This document shows, piece after piece, positions 54,275-64,000 of a stretch of 64,000 nt of DNA; position 1 is the first letter of the stretch, and each line of letters starts with the position of its first letter. The notes beneath the pieces were generated by a model. That model was not told the origin of the DNA. It was given only the letters and a program-made list of their open reading frames with translations, and did not search any database. The stretch lies in contig QCXZ01000003.1 of NCBI GenBank assembly GCA_025024175.1, forward strand, positions 13,303,621 through 13,367,620, in the 5' to 3' direction. Source of the stretch: Rhyzopertha dominica. Taxonomy: Eukaryota; Arthropoda; Insecta; Coleoptera; Bostrichidae. The translations under genes and the position numbers were made by a program.

Positions 54275-57200
54275 CAGAGAATTTATCTCCGCAGAAAACC
54301 ACCGCTGGAGACCTTTATCGATGATTAAGCGCCTGCTATACTGTGGGTTACCAATAGAGGCTAGTGAGCTAAATAGCCTACAGATGGCATTTGACTGTAT
54401 GGATCTCTTGTTCTCCCCTGCAAAAATTTTGTTTACAACAAAGTGCCAACCGAATACCTATAATAAAATCTCATTGTTATTAATGAGGCTAATCAGCGTG
54501 GCCCTATATGGAGTTATTACCTGACCTCTAACAACAAATTAGTTCTTCGTCGTTTCTGCGTAATTACGGTTGCCACTTTGCCTTTGCCATAAATTTCCTT
54601 TATATCTACTTACTTATTAAAACAGGCTAATCCCGGTGATAGCGATTTGAAGTGTTGCGTGATCGCTCACATGGCTATTAATCAAGCGACCTCTTCCTTC
54701 GAGTACGCGGAGTTGTTACATGGAAATTTCCCCTGTTCGCTAACACTATGGCCCGAATTGGGAAACTTCACGTGGGCGTAATGGCTCTTGCAAATGCTCC
54801 AACCCTTTTAAAATAGCAGCGGTGTGGTATTGCAGTGCTGCCAGACTAGAATATTTTTCTATATATTCTATATGTTTATACACAAAAGAGTCGATATTTG
54901 CCAAAGTATATGGAAGTATGTATTAGATTTTGAAGGCAAATTGTGTCCCAATAACACAAATACGTTATTTTATTGAGGCCCTTAGTGGTGGACACCCTGT
55001 CCCCGTGGACATATCTTCCGGTATAAATGAACAAAATGTTTCTTCTGTTTAATTCGCAATAGTAATGTCAAAATGTCGGAACGAATTTTCTATTATGTTC
55101 TGTACATCCGGCACCACTGGCTCGCATCGTCCACATCCCTTCTTATCGAATATGGAGTTTCAGGACTGCAAAGTTAGCGCATAAATACTCTCAGATGGTA
55201 ACGTGCGGTCTCCTATCTTGTGAAATGTGCCTACGAAACAATTTGTTAGCACGTGTCTCACTTCAGGGCTAAGGTTCGGGCAAAATATGGTCCACGGCTT
55301 TAACTAAAGAGAGGGCTGTATGAATTGTTCTACGGGGAGGGAAAATTTAATAGCCCCTAGGGAAAAGTAATTTTTTTGTCGGAGATGGAGTATGCACACT
55401 GTGAGGGTAGGTAATGCTTAAAGAAGTGTGGTTTATTCAAAAGCTGTTTTTATTCGAGAACGGCTTCTATACTTTTCTGTTGGGTGTGTACCCTACACTA
55501 TTTTTTGCGTAGTATTGTTTTCTAACCACTTGACCGTAAACTTGCTGTGTTTAACCGAAAGATTATATTGGTCTCTTATATCATGATATAGTGTTTAGCA
55601 GACAAACAGTATATTACACTCGTTTTATAAGACGTATTGTAGTGTAAATAACGAATTTTTGTTACAATAATCAGGCATTGTTTGCTTTATTGGCATTATT
55701 TACACTCTCGTGTGGGTTCTGTTTAAAGTGTACTTTACTTTGCTGTGACTACATATTTTCAATAGTCATTATTACTGATCTGGGTTTTCGTTCTTCCATA
55801 CTTTTGTAGATAACTATAAAATACACATATGGTATTGTTTCCGTCGATAAAAGATTTTTTAAATAATGTCCTTGTTTAATCTTCGCACTATATCGTAATA
55901 AGATGCTTTTCTGGGTTTTTAAAGATATAACATAAAGATAAAATTGAAGAATTTACATTACTTACAAGATTCTTTACGTAACTAATAGAATTTAGTGCGA
56001 CTTGTTTGATAAAAATCGGGAATCGTTTCTCATTTCTACTAAATAGTATAATGTCAAATTACCGAAAATGAATTTATTTTGATAGTAGCATAAAACAACT
56101 GCAAACTTTCTATGATTTAAATAAATTCATTGATTCATAAAAATTCCTCACATTGTGATAGTGAAGAATTCTAGTATGTGATATCGGGGCTTAGTCAAGA
56201 ACCGTTAACATAAGTTAACATTTATTCCGTTGTCATAAACAAATTACACTGTTGGCTATAATGCCTTAGTAAATCAGTATCAAAACAATCTGCTTTTCGC
56301 TACATTATTACATTGACAGGTACAAAATTTCCACAAAAAAACGCTGGGATTTCGTGGTGTTTCATTTGTTAGGTCAAAAATTGATTCAACGGTCTCCCTC
56401 AAACAAAAATAAGGACATTCCTATGTACAAAAAACTTCATCAATTTTTAGAAAAACAATCTAGCGCAATGTATTGGATTATGTATAAAGATAGTAGTCGC
56501 TTTGGATTCTCAAATTTTGAATAATAGAACACCTTATGAAACGAAACTGAAACGAAAAAACCAGCACACTATATCTAAGTTGCAAAATCTTTTAACTATA
56601 ATTACAATTTCCTTAAAAATGATGTGTATTGCAATTGTTTAAACATACCACGCTTATCATTCGGCACTCAATGGAATACTGAAATATTGATTAAAATATA
56701 CGTATATTTTTATTTTAATCAACCAGTTTGTAATTATAATCTCCTTTGTCCCACATTTCTTACAAAAGGTTTTTTATGTTAAGCTCCTTTTTAACCAAAG
56801 CGGCCATTGTATTATCTCTGTACGCAGCTTGTTGTTAAAAACGCTATACGCTTGTTGGATAAACAAAAGAATGATAATGTCACAATGGTATTCTGACTTC
56901 AAGCGGGGTGCCTCGCGCAGATAACTTTTTGCCCATTATTAACTTTTTATGAGTTTCATGCCGAGGTGAGAGCGCCGATAACGTCCGTGTTAGCATATGA
57001 AATGGGCTAAGAGCACCCAGAGCTAGATCTCTAACGAAGATAATAAAACAAATTTGCCGAAATTAATTTGTCCCTCCTTTCCTTTTGACATACTCAATAT
57101 GTGATATGTAAATATTTAATGATCGATCACAGATAACATTTGTCTAACATAATTTGTAGAACATGTTAATAATTGCATGTGATTACGTAATTATAACTTA

Positions 57201-57280
57201 AGATTGCTTTTAGGTATAAATATAAATAATGTATTTAATTTATATTTAATTGATGATAGTATTTTACAAATGCAGCCACG
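54275..57280. other. Gene-free stretch
   Basis: 3 kb without a supported feature. It is less AT-rich at 54540-54800 and 55080-55380, where open frames are short and unrecognised. Confidence 0.4.
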
Positions 57281-59075
57281 TAACATTTTCAAGATCATTA
57301 GTAATGGTTTAATCAATAAGCTTAAATGTGCTGGAAAGGGCTGTGGTGTCAGAGCCCTTTGTTTTAATTACACTTGAAGTAAATGCTTCGTGCTCATGGC
57401 CAACCCAAACTGTTTATGGAAAGTTGGTTAGGAGGCCTACAAAAGCCCTGTAAACTTTTAATTGTTTGCAACGGACTTGCCGATGAGCCGAAACTCATTA
57501 GGTTGTAAATGTATAACAGTTCTCGCGGGTAATACTTATAAACGTTTCTCTGAAATGTTTTAATACGCTTGTAATTATTGAATTTTGAACCCAATACCGT
57601 GCATTAAAAATTGTCGTAGCGTAAAATGGGTGTTGATGTTATTAGTGATAGTAATATGCGTATTTAGCTTTTCTACAAAATACTGTTAGATGATAATTTT
57701 GACATTTAAACAACATTGTTACTATAACTATAATTTGTTACGTTCAGATTGAAATAAACATCAAAAATATCTTCTATGACTGTATATTAAAGAACCTTTG
57801 TTAAACCATATTAGTAAGTTTGATATGTCGTAGTTGTAATATATAAACAGTTCTCGGTATCATAATTTGCAGTTGGCAGAAATTAAACACATAACTTTTT
57901 ATTATAGCGTAGTAGGTAGGTACACTTAATTTGCAACGCGAAAGCATTTTTTAGATGTGTAACAAAAAAATATTGATTTTATTTGAAATCAACAATGCAT
58001 GGAGCAGGTTTCCAGGCGCAAGACGTTTATGCAGTTTGATAGCATTTTTTTGGACAGTATTTCATACATTTGTAGTAGTACAGTTCTGTAATCAACAAGT
58101 TTAATTGTAATTAAAAGGACAAGGTGATTAAATGTAAACGTACATTTCATTATTCGTAGGCATTCAAGGTAATTCATTACACTGCCGCGTTTAATTTTTG
58201 TGAGAAATGATTATAGTTATGAATATGTGATATGTAGCGATAAAAAGCAACCTCCACTGTGGGTAGGTAATTATTTCCTGGTGAAAACGTAAATATATTT
58301 CATACACAACACGTTCAATTGTTTTCTTGTACCAACTGCTTACATATTGATTAATAATTAGTTACAGATTGACAAAATATATTTGTAAGATACGAATAGC
58401 GCCGTCGTGGGTATTAGAATTACATATTTTATAAGAGTAAACTGATTCAGATCGATATACTGTAGGGGCTGAAAGTTTAAGTTAAATATATACAAAATTA
58501 ATTACGAGAAAGCACAGCATAAGGCATTAAACAGGATTGTATGAATTAGCAATTGACATATAGTCTACAACTACTTCGTTCTCGAACTACATGCAGTTGG
58601 TACCTTATACACTATGTTTCCTTTAATTAACAGAGAGGATATGTGCTAGGTATTTATAAAGATTGATCATTTAATACTGCACATTACAAATGTTGTCTTT
58701 GGAGTTATTTCAACCTTGATCACATTTCTCGAAACGTTCTTGAATTAATCTATATTCAGTGCTTTTTGATTTTTAGAAAGAGTTTAATGGCATATTGTGA
58801 TTTTCTTGTCCTATGAAACTGTCAGATAAGAAGGATCATGGAGCAAAAGACAACTTTTTTCAAATTTCTTTGCTATTTTCTGACTCCTATTTTTCCAAAT
58901 GTTCAGTACTTCCTTGTAAGAATTTAAGTTAACATTAGTTCCTCAAGCAGAACAACCTTAACGTTAGACGATCAGCATCATCATAATGTTGCACTGGAGT
59001 ACTTTCCATTTTCGCCCCGATGTGGCTAGAAATAGTGAGTCTTGTGGTTGCTTGAATTATTTCAATAATTTCAGG
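57281..59075. other. Gene-free stretch with a small hairpin
   Basis: AAAGGGCT and AGCCCTTT form an 8-bp inverted repeat around 57336-57362. Nothing else is supported. Confidence 0.4.
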
Positions 59076-59079
59076 TGTT

Positions 59080-59660
59080 TCCTTCTATGCAAGATGTGAA
59101 AAACTTGGAAAAACTAGTGCGGGAATATCCATTATTACATTATCGCCGCCTTCATCTGTGGGTCATAACAATGCGGTCACTCCGGTGGACAAACGAGGCG
59201 GTTCCATATACACGCGGGAGATGCAAAAACAAAACATAAGTTACTCATCCCTTAAACTCAAACAGATACAGTTAAGACTCACCGAGGGGTTTTCACCCCA
59301 GGTTCTCATCATTGTCCTGTCTATGGCTTTATCCCTTAGATTACATCATAAGTCAATGGTGGTTATGAATACCTTGTTAGTTTTCTCTCTTCAACAACTA
59401 GCTCGTGTCAATCTGAACGCTCACCCTATGGCCTATAGGGTCGCATTCCAATAGTCCGGTTGGGGGGCACCTAATAAGGCTACCCTCTCCACCAGAACTG
59501 TCATTCAAGTAGCCCGCTTTACCTCCCGGAATGCAAGTCACCCACTCGAAGGAACCACGGTTGTAAACCGGGCACTCTGCGCTAGGGGTTTAAACTTGCC
59601 CTAAGGCACATTATGGTCAAAGACCTCGCTCTCTCAGAGCCAAAAAAGAAAGAACAGACG
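59080..59660. repeat. GC-richer unclassified block
   Basis: About 580 bp clearly less AT-rich than its surroundings, with a 98-codon plus-strand ORF (59158-59454) lacking any motif I know. Segments such as CTATGGCCTATAGGGTCG and GGTTGTAAACCGGGC look like structured repeat or LTR sequence, but no terminal repeats can be shown. I considered ribosomal RNA and found no conserved rRNA block. Confidence 0.35.
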
Positions 59661-59664
59661 GAAA

Positions 59665-60020
59665 GAGGTGTTTTGGTGAAAGAATGACATATCATCACTG
59701 CCTACTTTTGCATCTCCTCACGACGTTGATATTTCTCGCCAAAACAATTAATTGCATACGCATTTGCTTCGATCTTAGTATTTATCTTATTAGTAGCGAT
59801 TCGAAACATTGCAAGAAATTATTAAACGTACAAAAACACCTTTTATTTTAATAAAAACGCAGATACAAAAAAGAACATGTAAAAGATGTTGGAGGGCATT
59901 CAGGTATTTCCTTGTGACCAGTAAATTCAACATGTTTTCTAAATCGTCCAACGTTTCATGAGTTATTATATGAGCTTGTTTAGAAGTTCTAAACAAAATC
60001 TTATACTGATTGCAGCTTGT
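59665..60020. other. Gene-free stretch
   Basis: AT-rich spacer before the DDE transposon. Nothing assignable. Confidence 0.4.
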
Positions 60021-60022
60021 TA

Positions 60023-60080
60023 TGGTAATGCAACTCTCTTACCGTTATTACAACCCTGCAATAAAATTTATCTTTCATCT
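60023..60080 (+). repeat. Left terminal inverted repeat
   Basis: About 56 bp, ending at CTTTCAT. TA precedes it (60021-60022). Confidence 0.8.
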
Positions 60081-60254
60081 CGAACAGCAGGCGGCTCCTC
60101 ACAAGTTACCGTAAATAACCGGATTACCATAAATTTAGGTCTGATTTTCGGAAGATGGTTAAGCAGGGTCGGATTATTTAAAGTTCACTACCGATCAAGC
60201 TGAAACAAGCATTCAGTCTTAGTATTTCTGTGCGCGAGACAAGAGAAGCGAAAA

Positions 60255-61471
60255 ATGTTCCGTCCTTGGGAAAAAGCTGCTCCAAGTACCGCTCAGAATG
60301 AAGTTGCTGACGCTAACATGGAAGTGCAAATTGAAGAAAACAAGAGGAATCGTTGTTACCTTACCCAACATGCCAAAGAAATGATAAAAAATGTATACAA
60401 TTTTTTGATTAAAAAAGAGTGCAGTGCTCCGTTAAAAGTGACAAGTGAAATGGTTGGTGTCCCCTACACGACTGTGAGAGATATTATTGAAAATAAAGGC
60501 AATTCAAGAAAATCACGCAATTCGGAGAAATTTCTAAATATATCAAAAGAGCTTGGGATAGAAATTAAATTATATAAGGAAAATAAAGTTCTAACTACGG
60601 CAAGTCTGAAATTAAAACTTTTGAAATTAGGATATGACATAAGTTATTGCGAAGAGTGGTTCAGAAAATACTTGAGGAGCATCGGTTTTAATATGACACC
60701 CAACCTTGATAAAAAAGGTCTGACAGATGGGAAAAATAACTGCGTTCTGCTAGCACCACCTTCGAGAGGAAAAAGAATTATAAATCTTCATGCGGGAGGA
60801 AGTGATGGATGGGTGGAAAATGGCTTATTACTGTCAGCGAAACCGATCCAAAATTGTTCTGCTGACTACCATTGCGACATGGACTCTGCACTTTTTGAAA
60901 CTTGGTTTCAGCAGCAGTTACTGCCAGGGCTACCACCAGGATCTGTTATAGTCATGGATAACGCGAGTTACCATTCAAAATTAATGAACAAGGCGCCAAC
61001 ACCAGCTACAAAAAAATAGAAATAATTGATTACATGAAAAAGAATAAAATTACAATTCCGGATGGAAAAGTTACCAAAAAAGATCTGTTGACAATAATAA
61101 AAAATCTCAACATACCTAAACAATATCGAGTTGATGAACTAGCGAAAGGACTTGGACATATAGTTATGCGTTTGCCACCGTATTATTGCGTCCTAAACCC
61201 AATTCGAGACCCAATTGAATTAGTGTGGAGGACGCTTAAAAAAGGAATACGAAGAAACAATATATGTCCGCGTTTAAGTTCGGGAGTTGTAGATTTAGTG
61301 CGTAGAGAGGTAAGTAGTGTAACGAAAGATCTATGGAAAAGCTGTATTAAGCATGTTATTGAAATTGAAAATAGCTATGTATCCCCAAATTTTCAAAATT
61401 TTATAATACATGTTAATGATGATGCTAGCAGTGATTCAGAATTTGACAGTAGTGATGATGATAATAATTAA
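60255..61471 (+). pseudogene. DDE transposase, broken: frameshift and missing first catalytic block
   Basis: Piece 1 (60255-61019, 254 codons): acidic start; helix-turn-helix region 35-80 (ending VPYTTVRDIIENKG); helical stretch to LRSIGFNMTPN at 150; then GLTDG (155-159), PPSRGKRIINLHAGG, ADYHCDMDSALFETWF, and VIVMDNASYHS with second catalytic D235. Piece 2 (61034-61471, 145 codons): VDELAKGLGHIVMRLPPYYC, then LNPIRDPIELVW with third catalytic E62, then an acidic tail. A one-base slip in the A run near 61010-61017 separates the pieces. In related transposases a block of about 50 residues with YLDETWVN and the first catalytic D precedes GLTDG; here it is absent, so the protein could not catalyse transposition. 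IRDP is an extra 4-residue insertion within LNPIELVW. Confidence 0.8.
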
Positions 61472-61860
61472 TATATTTAAGTTATGTCGGTGTAAACTTG
61501 TTAGACTTTTTGTAAAAATATAATAAATGTATGGAATTATTTTTTAGTATTTATAGCTTTAGATAAAAAATATATATTCTTATTATTTTCTTTTAAAATA
61601 CTTGTTTTTTATTTACGTATTTAGTTATGTTAACCGTTAACCGCATGTTTCCAATAGTTAAAAGATTGTAAAAATATTAAAATGTATTGTTTATAATTTT
61701 CGGCTAGCACAGATTCAACATATTCACAGGATATAAATATTACAGGAATGTTAAAAATCAAAATAAAAATATTTAGGAATGCGAGATTTTTCTTTGCATA
61801 TTAAAAAATGTTCAGATGTGCATGTTGTCTAGTTAGATGACAAATTTCATTATAACTATA

Positions 61861-62535
61861 CAGGGTGTCTCTAAATTCGATGTCATAATTTCTAGTGCGT
61901 ATTCCAGACGTGAAATCATGACGAAAAGTCTATATAAACATGTGTCCGAAAATGCTTCATTTTTGATTACAGAGTGTTGAAGTTAAAAACAAGATTTCGA
62001 TTTCTTTTATTTTTTACAGAACGGTTTTTTGAATCTTTACGAATTTTGGGAGAATGTTATAATAGATCACGGCTAACAATCTGGCATAAAACATTTTTTC
62101 ATATCTGTAACAGAGGCGGCGTAGGGGGAGGGGCAGAAGGGTTTTCTCTTTGAAAAAAAGTTGTGTATGAGATGTCAAAAAGCTCGTCACTATTTTCAGA
62201 AAGTGCAACAAATAAGGTACAAAAAGGAGCTCTTATTGCATTTCGCTAGAACAAACCGCTTTCGAAAAAATCGACAAAACCTGAATTCCTACAGGTTGGC
62301 GTAAATAGACCAAAAATTAACTTTTTTTATTTTCCAAAGAAAGTAACGTTTATATGGCAACAATTTTTTGTAATTAATTGAAAAATAAAAGAAATCGAAA
62401 TCTTGTTTTTAACTTCAACACTCTGTATATCAGAAATGAAGCATTTTCGGACACATGTTTATATAGACTTTTCGTCATAAATTCACGTCAGGAACACGCA
62501 ATAGAAATTATGACATCGAATTTAGAGACACCCTG
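61861..62535. mobile_element. Nested 675-bp MITE with ~160-bp TIRs
   Basis: CAGGGTGTCTCTAAATTCG at both ends, inverted, continuing for about 160 bp with few differences (left to about 62020, right from about 62378). The element is flanked by TA on both sides, as expected for a Tc1/mariner-type insertion. The centre has no ORF. It sits in the 3' region of the larger transposon, so it inserted later. Confidence 0.9.
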
Positions 62536-62790
62536 TATATACTTTGCTTGTGCAAAATAATGTTGCTACTCATCTAAAAGTACGTACAATTAATTTTGAG
62601 ACGTAAATAAAAACGATCGATGTAAAACCTCTTATTAACCGAATGATTAAAAACTACTTAGAATAATATACACTACACAAACAAAAAGCGAGTTTTAAAA
62701 CGGCTTAAAGCCGGCACTGGAAATTCGCAAAATCACAAAGCGAGGGTTTGATTTATGAGGGGTCGCGTGCCGTTTTAACTGTGCCTGTAA

Positions 62791-62846
62791 ATGAAAGGTA
62801 AATAGTATTGCAGGGTTGTAAAAACGGTAAGAGAGTTGCATTACTA
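62791..62846 (-). repeat. Right terminal inverted repeat
   Basis: The inverted partner of 60023-60080. It runs from the CTTTCAT equivalent at the inner side to the TA at 62847-62848. Confidence 0.8.
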
Positions 62847-62849
62847 TAC

Positions 62850-64000
62850 CTCATTGATAGAAAAATTCTTAAAATAAAAATCAAAGTCTTCTTGGATAGA
62901 TCCAAAACCTGCGACCGCATATACGAATGTTTGTTACGGCACACCCGTTTTAAACATGAAATGTCAAAACACTGCACCGTACTTCATGTGATTTTGTAAT
63001 TCTAAAATAGCCTAGTCTGGATGGTGTGTTGTTAAATAAGACTGATTACAGCAAATAGTTGGAAATGACCAACTTGGCGAGATCCGACTTGTTGACGAAT
63101 AATGCTGCGGACGAGACTGTTTCATCGTTGGAGACACCCCGTCGTTGGTGCTTAAGTAATTACGGAGCAATTTCCCCTGTTGTGAGTCTCGCCAGTGTGC
63201 TAGCATCAGTCACCTGTTGGCAACTACGGACACTTCTATTTTCAAAAGGACAAGTGTCATTTAATAAGAAAAATTAAGCTAGATGGACCACGGCTTTGTT
63301 GCGCAGCCTGCTCTAATTGGCTCCGTCCATGCGACCTCTGACGCATGTCGTGGTCTAGCAGAATCGTCGCATCAGTACACATAGAAAACAAATAGCAAGC
63401 GTGACTGCGTTGGAATGTTAATTGGTACGGAACGTACGGTTATATTTGAGGGATTAGTAGCCGAAAATAAGTATCATTAGAGAATAATGGTAGGTGACAC
63501 ACTGCTCCACATATCCGTATTCGGCAGCCCGGAAAGGATCCGTACATATGACGAGACAGACATGTAATCATTGGAAAAGCTTATTACATTCGATAGACCA
63601 AAAAAAATTTTGTCGTTTTAGAACTGGATTCTTGTGGACATTTACGTTAACGGTGTCAATTGATATGTGCTATGTTAGTCTATGTCGAGGTCTATTTGAT
63701 TTCCTCTTGACTATGAACTAAGGGTATTAGTATCACGAGAGGAGAGATTGCAGAAATGAATAATGATAATGTTAAGCGTTGAGATTCGGCACGTTTATCA
63801 TTAATCTTAACGTTCTGCTTTTAGAATGTCGCCTACTTACACGGTGTATGCACTTGTGGGATGGGAAAGTGGCGTTCTATTTTATAATTTTCTGATTTGC
63901 CAAAATTTCAATATCTAAAAATTAGAAATTTAAGTCATTCCTGTGTTAACTGCTAACAGGTACCTACACCGAATTTGTATTTTTTGTTGTGTATATTTAA
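62850..64000. other. Gene-free stretch
   Basis: Less AT-rich between 63060 and 63720, with 72- and 75-codon plus-strand frames that contain no recognisable motif. Nothing else is supported. Confidence 0.35.

Larger units (their letters stand above)
60023..62846 (+). mobile_element. Tc1/mariner-IS630 type transposon with nested MITE
   Basis: The left end TGGTAATGCAACTCTCTTAC and the inverted right end TAGTAATGCAACTCTCTTAC match for about 56 bp (identity near 85-90 percent) and are flanked by TA on both sides. Inside are a two-piece transposase gene (60255-61471) and, after its end, a 675-bp MITE. Without the MITE the element would be about 2.15 kb. A poly(A) signal AATAAA follows the gene near 61520. 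The family is the arthropod DDE_3 group with an N-terminal helix-turn-helix. Confidence 0.85.

Noticed and set aside
57470..57515. Hammerhead-like CGATGAGCCGAAAC
   Set aside because: CGATGA and GAAAC are adjacent with no room for stem II, and stem I does not pair.
59080..59660. Ribosomal RNA or organelle DNA insert
   Set aside because: Higher GC suggested rRNA, but no conserved rRNA core block can be recognised.
1..64000. CRISPR array or bacterial operon
   Set aside because: No regular spacer-repeat pattern, no operon structure, and all recognised coding pieces are eukaryotic mobile elements.

Overview
The window looks like repeat-rich intergenic or intronic DNA from an arthropod, most likely an insect. 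It is AT-rich and split by stop codons. It is crowded with retrotransposon and DNA-transposon families typical of insect genomes: CR1/Jockey-like LINEs, Penelope-like elements with GIY-YIG endonuclease, Gypsy LTR, Tc1/mariner-IS630, MULE, THAP-associated and Crypton-like sequences. The order or species cannot be fixed from the sequence alone. I see no convincing conserved host gene; the best host-like candidate is a small two-exon model at 6360-6953.

Layout. 1-1.98 kb is a huge inverted repeat made of two head-to-head LINE 3' ends around a minisatellite, ending in an ATT microsatellite. 2.1-6.1 kb is a near-full-length but decayed CR1-like LINE. 8-12.2 kb holds a Tc1/mariner transposase relic and a minus-strand Penelope-like element (PLE) with a hammerhead-like motif. 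12.9-16.5 kb contains two inverted copies of a short THAP-associated element, a palindromic PLE relic and a MULE transposase relic. 18-30 kb is sparse: short repeat and transposase relics, an acidic/basic multi-exon gene remnant on the minus strand (24.2-25.6 kb), a possible solo LTR and a degenerate hammerhead palindrome. 30.7-33.4 kb holds plus-strand PLE parts and a hammerhead motif.

35.1-46.3 kb is a field of small inverted-repeat elements, a LINE tail, a 1.65-kb TIR element carrying a tRNA-like segment, and a Crypton-like fragment interrupted by a foldback element. 48.95-53.23 kb is a young Gypsy LTR retrotransposon on the minus strand: near-identical 235-bp LTRs, a 4-bp ATAC target duplication, intact Gag-protease and integrase, but the second half of reverse transcriptase and all of RNase H deleted. 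53.98-54.27 kb carries two 90-bp palindromes in opposite orientation that each match a hammerhead ribozyme. 60.0-62.85 kb is a Tc1/mariner-IS630 transposon with ~56-bp TIRs, a transposase missing its first catalytic region, and a nested 675-bp MITE with ~160-bp TIRs.

The most interesting signals are the paired 90-bp hammerhead palindromes (with a degenerate third copy at 29.5 kb), the inverted pair of unclassified THAP-associated elements, and several lesions showing how autonomous elements became non-autonomous. Long gene-free stretches are listed so the reader knows they were inspected.
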